Source: an uncultured Gammaproteobacteria bacterium
Lineage (GTDB): Bacteria > Pseudomonadota > Gammaproteobacteria > Pseudomonadales > Pseudohongiellaceae
Assembly (NCBI GenBank): GCA_913060975.1
Contig: CAJXVC010000012.1
Span: forward strand, 1-64,000
Direction of reading: 5' to 3'
DNA length: 64,000 nt
Part shown: in pieces, positions 54,428-62,827 of the stretch
How the letters are laid out: every line of letters begins with the position of its first letter
How positions within the stretch are numbered: the stretch's first letter is position 1
Made by a program: the position numbers and the translations under genes
The notes under the pieces: model-generated
The model's input: the letters and a program-made list of their open reading frames with translations, nothing else
Told to the model about the DNA's origin: nothing
Database searches by the model: none

Positions 54428-54991
54428 ATGTCTATCGATTCACGCTCCACTGGCCAGCTTTACAGCCTTGCCGGACAATGGCTACAACGCCATCAAGCAC
54501 TACTCTTTCTGACTGCACTGGCCGCCCTGAGCCGACTGCTTCCCCACCCCGATAATATTACGCCGATGGCCGCGATTGGCCTGTTCGCCGGCGCGCATAT
54601 TCATCAGCGCTACTATTTTCTGGTTCCGGTCGTTGCGGCTCTGATCTCCGACCTGCTTGGCCCTGGATTTTATGCGGCGACTACAATGATTGCTGTTTAC
54701 ATTGGCTATCTCGGCGCCAGCATTGTCGCGCGCCTGTTACTGCACCGACGTAAAATTGCCGCACGACTGCCCATCACGGTCGTTGCCGGCGCCGTGGTGT
54801 TTTATCTGATTTCCAATCTGGGACCATGGTGGGGCTACTACTCCCATGATCTGGCTGGCTTGCTGGCTTGTTACGCCAATGGCGTACCTTACTTGTTGCG
54901 CTCGCTGTTGGGCGATGCCTTTTACAGCGTCGTTTTCTTCGGTTTGTATAGCCTCTGGTCACAGACCACTACTGCCCAACGTTATGCCTGA
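54428..54991 (+). CDS. DUF6580 family membrane protein, cobalamin-regulated
   Basis: A 187-residue inner-membrane protein with about five spans ('AALSRLLPHPDNITPMAAIGL', 'YYFLVPVVAALISDLLGPGF', 'FYLISNLGPWWGYYSHDLAG'). The layout is like S-components of ECF vitamin transporters. The family (DUF6580) has no proven function. Control by a cobalamin riboswitch, and the downstream BtuF-like gene, suggest transport of cobalamin, a corrinoid precursor or the lower ligand. GAGGA lies 7 bases before the ATG inside the regulatory hairpin. It overlaps the next gene by 8 bases. Confidence 0.87.
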   Translation: MSIDSRSTGQLYSLAGQWLQRHQALLFLTALAALSRLLPHPDNITPMAAIGLFAGAHIHQRYYFLVPVVAALISDLLGPGFYAATTMIAVYIGYLGASIVARLLLHRRKIAARLPITVVAGAVVFYLISNLGPWWGYYSHDLAGLLACYANGVPYLLRSLLGDAFYSVVFFGLYSLWSQTTTAQRYA

Positions 54992-55700
54992 AGCAGACAC
55001 CGCTGCCGAGGCGAGAAAAAAGCAACGCGTTGTGCTGTCCTGGTCCAGCGGCAAGGACTCAGCCTGGTCGCTGTATCAACTGCAACAAGATCTCGATGTT
55101 GAGTTGGTCGCTCTACTCACCACTTTCAATGCGGCTGCCGACCGGGTAGCCATGCATGCAGTACGGCATCAGTTGGTCACCGCGCAGGCGGCAGCAGCGG
55201 ATTTACCGCTGGTTGCTGTTACTTTGCCATGGCCTTGTAGCAACGCTGATTACGAGGCCATCATGAGCCAGACACTGGACTCACTGCGGGAGGACTACGC
55301 GCCGACTCACATCGCGTTTGGTGACCTGTATCTGGAAGACATCCGCGACTACCGGCTACGGCAAATGCAAGATACCGGCATTGGCACGCTGTTCCCGCTT
55401 TGGCAAAGCGACACCAAGGCATTGGCCCGAGCAATGATCGATGGCGGCCTGCAAGCCGTTCTGACTTGCGTGGACCCAAAAGCCATGCCCAGAGAACTGG
55501 CTGGCGCCGCGTTTGATGCTAACTTGCTGACGCAACTACCAGATTCAGTAGACCCCTGCGGCGAGAACGGCGAGTTTCATACGTTTGTTCATGCTGGTCC
55601 GATGTTTCGCAATGCATTGCCAATCATTGTTGGTGAAACACTGGAGCGCGACGGCTTCGTGTTTACCGATGTGGTGCCAGCTGACACAGATGCAAGTTAA
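54984..55700 (+). CDS. PP-loop ATPase, diphthine-ammonia ligase-like (COG2102 type)
   Basis: A 238-residue cytosolic protein. The N-terminal PP-loop 'VLSWSSGKDSAWSLYQL' (residues about 16-32) binds ATP for adenylation. The C-terminal motifs 'HIAFGDLYLEDIRDYR' and 'CGENGEFHTFVHAGPMF' are typical of the Dph6/adenine-nucleotide-alpha-hydrolase group. Diphthamide is not made in bacteria, so it must modify something else. It is translated with the DUF6580 gene (8-base overlap) under the cobalamin riboswitch, so a role in corrinoid salvage, such as amidation, is a reasonable inference. Confidence 0.85.
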   Translation: MPEADTAAEARKKQRVVLSWSSGKDSAWSLYQLQQDLDVELVALLTTFNAAADRVAMHAVRHQLVTAQAAAADLPLVAVTLPWPCSNADYEAIMSQTLDSLREDYAPTHIAFGDLYLEDIRDYRLRQMQDTGIGTLFPLWQSDTKALARAMIDGGLQAVLTCVDPKAMPRELAGAAFDANLLTQLPDSVDPCGENGEFHTFVHAGPMFRNALPIIVGETLERDGFVFTDVVPADTDAS

Positions 55701-55781
55701 GCATTTTACTCTGAACAAACGTCGTCGTAACTCACGCCGATTTAGAACCCCTTCTCGCCAATCAACACAAAGGAACTGACC

Positions 55782-56717
55782 ATGCGCATTGTTTCCCTGC
55801 TACCCAGCGCCACTGAAATCATTTGTTCACTGGGGCTGGAGAATCAATTGGTTGGCGTGAGTCACGAGTGCGACTATCCGGCCGGCGTCAAAGCTTTGCC
55901 TGATGTCACAGTCTCTGCCATACCTGCCGGACTACCCAGCGAAGCCATCGACGACATGGTGCGCAATCAATTGCAAAGCGAACAGTCTCTTTATCATTTG
56001 AAGATGGATGTACTGCAGAAGTTGCAACCAGACCTGATCGTCACACAGGCCTTGTGCGAAGTTTGCGCCGTGTCCGCCACAGAAGTCGAAGGCGCATTGT
56101 GTGCATTGCCCAACAACCCGGCGCTGGTGAATCTGGAACCGATGAGCCTTGTCGAAGTGTTCGACACAATCGAGTTGGTAGGTCAGGCTACGAATCTGCG
56201 GGACCATGCCCGCAATGTGCGCAGTCAATTGGAAGCGCGCGTGGCGGCCGTGGTAGAACGCACAAACTCCATTACTGAATCCGACAAACCACGCGTAGCC
56301 TTCCTGGAGTGGATAGCACCGCTTTTCAATGCCGGACACTGGACACCGGAGCTAATCAACATGGCTGGTGGCATCGATTGTCTGGGTAATATCAATACCC
56401 CCTCGCGCAGTCTTGAGGATGAGGAGTTGGTAGCAGCACAGCCCGATGTGTTGTTTGTTGGCCTGTGTGGTTTTGAGTTGCCGCGCTCGCTGCAAGACTT
56501 ACCGTTGCTGAGTCGCATACCACAATGGGAAACACTGCCCTGTGTACAGCAGCAACAGTTGTATTGCTGTGACGGTAACGCGCTATTCAGTCGGCCGGGG
56601 CCGCGTCTGGTGGAGTCGCTGGAGTTAATGGCGCATACCCTGCATCCGGACATTCACCCTTTACCGGCGCACTTGCAGGCTGCGCAGCGCTTCACTGCCG
56701 CAGGCGAGGCCTGTTAA
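55782..56717 (+). CDS. btuF: BtuF-like cobalamin-binding protein lacking a signal peptide
   Basis: A 311-residue protein of the periplasmic-binding-protein family for B12/iron complexes. 'RIVSLLPSATEIICSLGL' begins at residue 2, and 'DLIVTQALCEVCAVS' and 'FLEWIAPLFNAGHWTPELI' match the cobalamin-binding group. A normal BtuF starts with a signal peptide. Here the fold begins at the initiator Met and the nearest upstream sequence does not encode one, so the protein may be cytosolic. The family includes many such signal-less members of unknown mechanism. AAGGA lies about 8 bases before the ATG. It is probably the third gene of the riboswitch-1 operon, though the gap is 81 bases. Confidence 0.87.
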   Translation: MRIVSLLPSATEIICSLGLENQLVGVSHECDYPAGVKALPDVTVSAIPAGLPSEAIDDMVRNQLQSEQSLYHLKMDVLQKLQPDLIVTQALCEVCAVSATEVEGALCALPNNPALVNLEPMSLVEVFDTIELVGQATNLRDHARNVRSQLEARVAAVVERTNSITESDKPRVAFLEWIAPLFNAGHWTPELINMAGGIDCLGNINTPSRSLEDEELVAAQPDVLFVGLCGFELPRSLQDLPLLSRIPQWETLPCVQQQQLYCCDGNALFSRPGPRLVESLELMAHTLHPDIHPLPAHLQAAQRFTAAGEAC

Positions 56718-56763
56718 CTACAAACAATAGACACCAACAATAGGCAACAACAATAGAAACTAA

Positions 56764-56812
56764 AAAAGCAAACAGGCTGACGTTGAACTTGTCACCCTGC
56801 CTGCTTTGCTTT
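56764..56812. terminator. Bidirectional terminator between BtuF-like and BtuB-like genes
   Basis: AAAGCAAACAGGC arm pairing with GCCTGCTTTGCTTT (one bulged base), a long loop, with A and T runs flanking. It is placed between two convergent genes. Confidence 0.65.
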
Positions 56813-56881
56813 CTTTCTTACTGCACTTTTTCGTGGCTTGCTCTCATTCTATCCAGTGCAACTCATTAGAGTCAGTACTGA

Positions 56882-58762
56882 TTAGAACTGCAAACGCAGA
56901 CCCATGTAGGCGGCACGTTCAGCCGTGTAAAAACCGGCCACTTCTTCATACTGCTCATCTGTGGCATTTTCCAATCGGCCATAGACTTCGATATTACTCG
57001 TAAACGCATAGCGCATACTGGCATCAACCACACCGTAGTCAGTCAGTGGTGTGCGAGCGCCAAACACGGAGTCCACCGCATCACTGGCAGAACGATAGTA
57101 GAGATTAAAGTGCAATTGATCGTTCAGTGCCGTGAGATTCAAACCCAGGTTGAACAGGTTTTCCGGGCGACGCAGACGAGTCTGGCCGTCAGGTTGTTCA
57201 GTCTTGTTGTAGGTGTAGTTGGCTAGCACGGACAAACGCTCAGTGACCGGTACTTCCATGCTGGCTTCCACACCGCGGGAATTACTGCGCCCGACATCCT
57301 GTAGATACCCGCTAAACGCTTGCAGATCGAAGGTGATAGCGTTGTCGATATCCTGATCGAAATAGATCAAGCCAAGATACAGACCATCGGTATTGAAAAA
57401 CTCCACACCCGCTTCCCAGCCTTCGCTTTCTTCCTGAACCAGCTGCGTGTTGGATGCCGGTGGCGAGGCAGACGGACCGGCATTGTAGGCAATCTCATAC
57501 AAGCTTGGCGCGCGGAACCCGGTACCGTAGCTGGACTTGAACTTCAATTGACGTTGCTCATCCAGCGTTAACAGGTAGGCCGCGCTGACGCGCAAGCTGG
57601 TATTGGTACCGTAGTCGTCGTTGTCATCGTGACGCGCACCCACGTTGATGAATAACTCATCGGAGAAGTCACTGAGATATTCGGCATACACGCCAACGTT
57701 GTCTCGGCTATTGCCATCGGCTTCAGAGCCTTCCCAATCAGCACCGACGACCAGATCGAAACCCGGCAGCTCGGACAGGCTACCCAGATACTCGAGGCGC
57801 TCCAGTTCACCTTCGCCGCCAAAAGAATAGCTGCGCAACGCATACTCGGCACGCTCGGTACGCGACACGCTATAACCCAGACTATGGCTCATGCCGTTGC
57901 CGGTGTAGTCGACCGAGAGACGCGAGGCACTAAGATCGTATTCCGAGTCACAGTCATGCACAGTCGTCCCGGAAAAACAGCCATCGTATTCAGACGCTGC
58001 ATCCACTTCGCGATGCACCGCTTTGACAATCCAGTTGTCGGTGATTGCAAAACCCAGCCGGCCATGGACCGTGGTATTCTCATAGCCGTCGTCGTCTTGC
58101 AATACGTTATCGGACTGCCGTGTATTGAAGCCGTCGGTTTCCAGATCGCTCACTGACAGAAAATAATCCACCTGCCCCGTATTACCGACCACGCTGGCAT
58201 CGACCTGACGAGTGCCAAATTCACCCCACTCGCTGGCGATATCGAACTCATTGCCCTGAGCGATTACTGGTGAAGTCATATTCACCACACCACCGGCATC
58301 GGCTCCGTAACTCAAACCTTGCGGACCCTTGAGAATCTCAACACGGCCGACACCACCAGATTGCGTGTGTTCAAATAGAGGGGTTACTTGCGGCGCACTG
58401 GCGTCAGACAAGCGCAGTCCATCGTAGATCGATAGTGTGCGATAACCTTCCTCGCCACGAATGCGCAACGCGGAAGTCTTGCCAGGTCCACCACTGTTAG
58501 TTGCGGCAATGGCTGGTTGCTGGCGCAGAATGTCAAGCAATGACAGATTGCCAAAGCGTGTGATGTCTTCCTGGGTAATCACTTCGACGGTGGTACCGAT
58601 GGTTCGCCGGGCTACCGGCACACCACTGGAAGTGACGATCACTTCTTCCAATTGATTGGATCCCTCGACGCCCTGCTGAGCATTAGCAGCAACAGGAACC
58701 AGACAAACCGTTAGCAGACCAAGGGATGAGAGTCCGCTTAACGATGATTTTTTAAAAGGCAT
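56882..58762 (-). CDS. btuB: TonB-dependent outer-membrane receptor, BtuB-like
   Basis: A 626-residue receptor with a signal peptide ('LGLLTVCLVPVAANAQQ'). The TonB box region is 'EEVIVTSSG'. The plug domain (about 50-165: 'DILRQQPAIAATNSGGPG', 'LRIRGEEGYRTLSIYDGLRL', 'RVEILKGPQGLSYGADAGG') precedes a 22-strand-type barrel ending in the outer-membrane targeting 'AAYMGLRLQF'. The size matches BtuB. The upstream leader contains a cobalamin riboswitch, so B12 uptake is strongly indicated. Translation is probably controlled by a hairpin covering GAGGA ahead of the ATG. Confidence 0.92.
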   Translation of the reverse strand: MPFKKSSLSGLSSLGLLTVCLVPVAANAQQGVEGSNQLEEVIVTSSGVPVARRTIGTTVEVITQEDITRFGNLSLLDILRQQPAIAATNSGGPGKTSALRIRGEEGYRTLSIYDGLRLSDASAPQVTPLFEHTQSGGVGRVEILKGPQGLSYGADAGGVVNMTSPVIAQGNEFDIASEWGEFGTRQVDASVVGNTGQVDYFLSVSDLETDGFNTRQSDNVLQDDDGYENTTVHGRLGFAITDNWIVKAVHREVDAASEYDGCFSGTTVHDCDSEYDLSASRLSVDYTGNGMSHSLGYSVSRTERAEYALRSYSFGGEGELERLEYLGSLSELPGFDLVVGADWEGSEADGNSRDNVGVYAEYLSDFSDELFINVGARHDDNDDYGTNTSLRVSAAYLLTLDEQRQLKFKSSYGTGFRAPSLYEIAYNAGPSASPPASNTQLVQEESEGWEAGVEFFNTDGLYLGLIYFDQDIDNAITFDLQAFSGYLQDVGRSNSRGVEASMEVPVTERLSVLANYTYNKTEQPDGQTRLRRPENLFNLGLNLTALNDQLHFNLYYRSASDAVDSVFGARTPLTDYGVVDASMRYAFTSNIEVYGRLENATDEQYEEVAGFYTAERAAYMGLRLQF

Positions 58763-58892
58763 AACAAATCCTCAATGAAATTAGATTTCACAGAGGAAGG
58801 ACGTAGAGTAGACGAAGCTGGGCCAGTTCAGATTGTTAATTTCCGGCGCCAGATATTCAGCTACCGATGAGCCCTCCGCTGCATCGTGCGCC
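58763..58892 (-). promoter_or_regulatory. Expression platform of riboswitch 2
   Basis: It contains the same 32-nt block as the first leader (58861-58892, minus strand) and, just before the btuB ATG, a hairpin (58770-58796) in which GAGG of the ribosome site pairs with CCTC. The 12 bases TTTCATTGAGGA are identical in both leaders. Confidence 0.6.
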
Positions 58893-58917
58893 GCAATCAG
58901 GATTGCGACGAGCTGTG

Positions 58918-59068
58918 TGAGGCCGGTATCGGGCTTACCAGATCTATACAGATCGGGATCACCGTTGCGGGGGCAGCGTTGGAATTTCGAGCACAACGTT
59001 CTACTCAATACACCAGACTTCCCGTTTAACCATGGCAGGACAGTAAAATCCCCATGGCACCTTTCACA
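58918..59068 (-). ncRNA. Cobalamin riboswitch 2 (btuB leader)
   Basis: On the minus strand: GGTGCCATGGGG near the 5' end, AACGGGAAGTCTGGTG, CGCTGCCCCCGCAACGGTGA and the B12-box-like AAGCCCGATACCGGCCT (58920-58936). These are the elements, in order, seen in the first riboswitch. Confidence 0.88.
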
Positions 59069-59077
59069 GGCGCGACA

Positions 59078-59106
59078 AGGTTAGGGAGTTCTGAGGGTCA
59101 GGTCAA
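59078..59106 (-). promoter_or_regulatory. Sigma-70 promoter of the btuB leader
   Basis: On the minus strand: TTGACC (59106-59101), 17-base spacer, TAACCT (59083-59078), just upstream of the aptamer. Confidence 0.55.
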
Positions 59107-59164
59107 GCCAATCGCTAAAGTTTATCGTCTGACAAAGACCGTATGTTGCTGAACAATGGCCTGT

Positions 59165-59310
59165 GCAGCCAACTTCAAACAAGGGAAGGAACTGAGAGAC
59201 AAGGAGCAGAGAGACATAGAGAGACATAAAGAGTCAAGGAGAGAGGAAAACGCAAAGGCAAGTAAGCGGGAAAAGAAGGAAAGCGAGAAAAGCCAGGAAC
59301 CAGTCAGAGG
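59165..59310. other. Strand-asymmetric purine tract
   Basis: The plus strand is overwhelmingly A/G between the btuB promoter and the end of the DUF305-type gene, with GAGAGACATA-like repeats near 59210-59230. A 93-codon plus-strand frame (59156-59437) covers it but is Lys/Glu/Arg low complexity and runs into the neighbouring gene, so I do not call it a gene. Confidence 0.5.
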
Positions 59311-59356
59311 ACGCCCGATACGAGCGCCCTCTGCCGAGTCCGGATCTGCAAACTGG

Positions 59357-61873
59357 CTAGCGCAGTTGTGCAGCAATACCTTCGAGAGTGGAAGACAGTT
59401 CGGCATAACGAAGCTGCGACATACCACGGCGGCCTGAACTCTCGCCAGCGAAAATCTCGGCCAGCTCTTCCAGATCATCCGCCACACTGGCACCGGTAGA
59501 CGATTGCGCTAACAACTCATCGGCATCATCCAGAGCGCCATTCAGCGTTTCAGCCATCGCCGCAGAAATATCACTGCTGCGCTGTAATTGATCCAGGTAG
59601 GCGCGCGCCACAACTGGCACCGCTGGCCAAACAACCTGCTGCTGAGTCTGGGCATTGACGACGGAATCCACAGCACGCAAAGAAGCCGCTGCAATTTCGT
59701 TCTCTGATAAATAGTCGCTTGGTTCAAGTGCAAACACATCAAGACCACGTGCGATTTCAGTACCGTAGATATAGCCACCATACCAGTAAGTAGACCAGTA
59801 ACCGGCAGTGATCAACTCTTCTTCGTCCACAGGGCCGCGGTCAAAAAAGGCGATCTCAACTGGCTCGGACGTATTAGTGAAATCAATCACAGACACGCCA
59901 CCCTGATACCAGGCCTGAACAAAAATATCGCGGCCGGGTACAGGCACCAACGAGCCATTGTGTGCGACACAGTTTTCGGTTTCAGTTTGCGGCGCAGGCA
60001 TCTTGAAGTGGCTACGAAACTGCAACTGACCATCGACAATGTCATAGAACGCATCCGCGCCCCAGGTCAGTGGGTCCTGAGCACGACAGCGTGGCCGGCC
60101 ACCACCGCCCCACTCATCCGTGAAGATCACTTTGTCACCGCGGTTGTTGAATGTCGCCGAGTGCCAGTAGGCAAAGCCCGGATCGATGACCTGATCGATG
60201 CGGTCCGGGTTAGCCGGATTACTGATATCCAGCAGGATGCCGTTGCCTGAGCAGGCACCCGCTGCCAGACCAATGGCCGGATAGGTAGTGATGTCATGAC
60301 ACTGATTCGTTTCACTGGTGGTCTGCGTATCAGGACCGTGATCACCGCCATCCCAAAGCGCCGCCAGCGAGTCGCCGTCGGCATCAGCAAAAATGAACGG
60401 GCGGTTTACAATGCGGGCCTCACCAGGATTGTCGATAGGAATCTCGACAACTTCGATCCGAAACAGCGCTGACTCAGGGTTTTCAAACGGCGAGTCATCT
60501 GAACAACCTGCCAGTTCTTCGTCATCACGTACGCTGCTGGTACCAGACACATACACGTAGATGTTGCCGTCGTCGTTTTCAGACACCACCGTATGAGTGT
60601 GGGAACCACGGCAGGTTTGCACAGCGCCGACCTGCATAGGCATGGTGAAATCACTGACGTCGAATATACGGATACCGCGAATACGTTCCTGACTGGTCGA
60701 TTCAGCAACACCTTCCAGACCACAGTCCAGCCGACCGCGCGTTTCCTGCACCGACATGATCAGCAGATCGCCGACCAGCGAGACATCGCCCTGGCCACCC
60801 GGACAAACGACCGAACTTAATAGTTGCGGTTGCGTTGGGTTGGCAATGTTGTAGGTATTAAAGCCGTGATAGTTACCAGCCACCAGATAGTCTCCAGCAA
60901 ACATCAAATCCGTATTCGAAAAGCTTAGCAGTGCTGGCCGCGGATCGGCGTTTTCATCTTCTTCCTCTTCGGCAGAAGGTGTCTCTTGTGCTACCTGGCC
61001 GGCCACATTGGCATCCTCACTGTTGTCATCCGCCTCATCATCAGCGGTAGCATCGAGTTCTTCCTCTTCAAGCTCTTCCAGTCGGCTGACCGGTAAACCG
61101 GCAGGGTTATCTGGATCAAAGAAGCCAGCCGGTTTCGGCAGCGTGCTGATCAAGCGCATATTCAGCGCGGCTTCACCAGCATCGCGGAAGCCGGCAGCGA
61201 GACCGACGCGTGGATCGGGCGAGAAGCTGGCCAGCAAGGTGTCCATGCGCTCGATCTCACTAGTCTGATCCGAAGTCACTTCCGAGGTGAATTCGTACAG
61301 CAGCGGGTCCTGTGCATTACCGCGCTGGTCCAACAGATTCTCCACCATTTCCAGCGCGCCTTCGTGGTGATCAATCATGCCTTCCAGATAAAGACGATCA
61401 AACTGTGGACCTGAGGCCTCCTCAAGCGCCGTCATTCGGGCCTCATCAAGCATGCCCGGCATGAGCATAAAACCATCAGCATGGTGCGCTTGGGCGTCGG
61501 GCACTTCCAGGTCACGGTCTTCCAACCAGCCCTGCATCATGGCGATTTCATCATCCTGCGACAGGTTGATGCGCTCGGCCATAGCCAGAACGCCGGCATT
61601 ATTGGTGCGGGACTCAGCCAGTGCGGACATTTCCTTGGCCTGAGCGTGATGCGAGATCATGCCCTGCAAGAAGCGAATGTCGCCAATAGAATATTCGATG
61701 CCGGCCAGATCGGATGCTTCCTCAGCCGTAATCACACGACCAGGTTGGCCGGGTGCGCCGGGCTGAATAATGGGCACCTGGGCCAGAGAAGCTGATGCGA
61801 CCCCCAATAACAGCGCCACAGCGGCTGTCTTGCGCACAAGCAGGGTAAATGGGTGTATAGGTGTGTGTTTCAT
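59357..61873 (-). CDS. Secreted DUF305 / LVIVD-type beta-propeller fusion
   Basis: An 838-residue protein with a signal peptide ('TAAVALLLGVASASLAQ'). The N-terminal DUF305 domain (residues about 60-215) has both His/Met-rich helices: 'FLQGMISHHAQAKEM' and 'YLEGMIDHHEGALEMV'. A very acidic linker (about 268-315, runs of Glu and Asp) leads to a large propeller domain (about 320-745) with LVIVD-type repeats ('YNIANPTQPQLLSSVV', 'IRIFDVSDFTMPMQVG', 'LLDISNPANPDRIDQV', 'VSVIDFTNTSEPVEIAFF'). A C-terminal helical tail follows. DUF305 is the ferritin-like domain often linked to copper resistance. The function is unknown; periplasmic metal handling or a binding scaffold is possible. Confidence 0.85.
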   Translation of the reverse strand: MKHTPIHPFTLLVRKTAAVALLLGVASASLAQVPIIQPGAPGQPGRVITAEEASDLAGIEYSIGDIRFLQGMISHHAQAKEMSALAESRTNNAGVLAMAERINLSQDDEIAMMQGWLEDRDLEVPDAQAHHADGFMLMPGMLDEARMTALEEASGPQFDRLYLEGMIDHHEGALEMVENLLDQRGNAQDPLLYEFTSEVTSDQTSEIERMDTLLASFSPDPRVGLAAGFRDAGEAALNMRLISTLPKPAGFFDPDNPAGLPVSRLEELEEEELDATADDEADDNSEDANVAGQVAQETPSAEEEEDENADPRPALLSFSNTDLMFAGDYLVAGNYHGFNTYNIANPTQPQLLSSVVCPGGQGDVSLVGDLLIMSVQETRGRLDCGLEGVAESTSQERIRGIRIFDVSDFTMPMQVGAVQTCRGSHTHTVVSENDDGNIYVYVSGTSSVRDDEELAGCSDDSPFENPESALFRIEVVEIPIDNPGEARIVNRPFIFADADGDSLAALWDGGDHGPDTQTTSETNQCHDITTYPAIGLAAGACSGNGILLDISNPANPDRIDQVIDPGFAYWHSATFNNRGDKVIFTDEWGGGGRPRCRAQDPLTWGADAFYDIVDGQLQFRSHFKMPAPQTETENCVAHNGSLVPVPGRDIFVQAWYQGGVSVIDFTNTSEPVEIAFFDRGPVDEEELITAGYWSTYWYGGYIYGTEIARGLDVFALEPSDYLSENEIAAASLRAVDSVVNAQTQQQVVWPAVPVVARAYLDQLQRSSDISAAMAETLNGALDDADELLAQSSTGASVADDLEELAEIFAGESSGRRGMSQLRYAELSSTLEGIAAQLR

Positions 61874-62212
61874 TGATTTTCTCCGATTGTGGCTTCCATG
61901 CCCAACTTAAGGTCGATCAGTATTGTACCCACTGACGCGCAATATTGGACAGTTCAGACTTGTAAAAATGGCGCCAGGATAATCTTGTTACTCGATGCCA
62001 GCGCAATACTGGTAGTTGGCAAGAAAACTGCATTATCCCTTGCTTGTTAATCTGTAACTGGCTGGAAAATTAACCAATCCGGTCAAGCATTCGTTTAATT
62101 TGGCGCCGCACTTGCGCTATCGTTACCAACTACAACGAATGCAACTCGAGACTTTTTATAAATCCATTATAAATACAGCCTGCAATCCAGCGCTGATCAA
62201 TGAGAATCCTTT
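61874..62212. other. Divergent intergenic region
   Basis: About 340 bases between the DUF305-type gene and the RidA gene. It is AT-rich at 62150-62175. No terminator, repeat or gene is supported. Confidence 0.45.
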
Positions 62213-62809
62213 ATGAGCAAGCTCCTGACTCCCGACCATGCAAGCACCGCAACGCCACAACTCAATCGCCGTCAGCTAATCACTGCTGCGGTTACACTGG
62301 CTGGCGGTCTGGCACTGGCTCGCCATGCGCCTGCGGCCAATGCCGCCGAAAATGTTGCTGGCCGTTTGCAGGCACTGGGCATTCAATTACCCGAACCCCC
62401 GGCACCGGTGGCCAACTACGTCGCCTATCTCGTGCAAGACAACTTCGCTTACATTGCAGGGCAGATACCTTTTGCCAATGGCGAGTTGCTGTTCCCCGGC
62501 TCAGTCCCGAACGAAGTCAGCGTAGACGCTGCCCGCATCGCTGCACGGCAATGCGGCATTAATATTCTTGCCGCCCTGTCGGGTGCCTGTGAAGGAAATC
62601 TGGACCGTGTGCGGCAATGCATGCGACTCGATGGCTTTGTCGCCTCGGCAGATGGTTTTACCCAACAGCCACAGGTGATCAACGCTGCCTCTGATCTGAT
62701 GGTGGAAGTATTCGGTGATGCTGGCCGCCACACGCGCACTGCAGTGGGGGTTAATGAATTGCCACTCAATGCCTGTGTAGAAATCTCGGCCGTGTTCGTC
62801 ATCGACTGA
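62213..62809 (+). CDS. RidA-family protein with twin-arginine signal
   Basis: A 198-residue protein. The N-terminus carries a Tat-type signal: Arg19-Arg20 in 'LNRRQLITAAVTLAGGLAL', followed by an Ala-rich cleavage region. The mature part is a RidA/YjgF/UK114 domain ('ENVAGRLQALGIQLPEPPAPV', 'FAYIAGQIPFANGELLFPG', 'GRHTRTAVGVNELPLNACVEI') with the conserved Arg175 and Glu near the end. Cytosolic RidA deaminates reactive enamine/imine products of PLP enzymes. Export is unusual. It converges, with an 18-base gap, on a PLP aminotransferase that also has a Tat signal, suggesting they act together in the periplasm. Confidence 0.87.
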   Translation: MSKLLTPDHASTATPQLNRRQLITAAVTLAGGLALARHAPAANAAENVAGRLQALGIQLPEPPAPVANYVAYLVQDNFAYIAGQIPFANGELLFPGSVPNEVSVDAARIAARQCGINILAALSGACEGNLDRVRQCMRLDGFVASADGFTQQPQVINAASDLMVEVFGDAGRHTRTAVGVNELPLNACVEISAVFVID

Positions 62810-62827
62810 CGAGCACGACCGCGCAGG

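Noticed and set aside
59156-59437. Plus-strand Lys/Glu/Arg-rich open frame
   Set aside because: It is low complexity produced by the purine tract, has no ribosome-binding site and overlaps the end of a well-supported gene.
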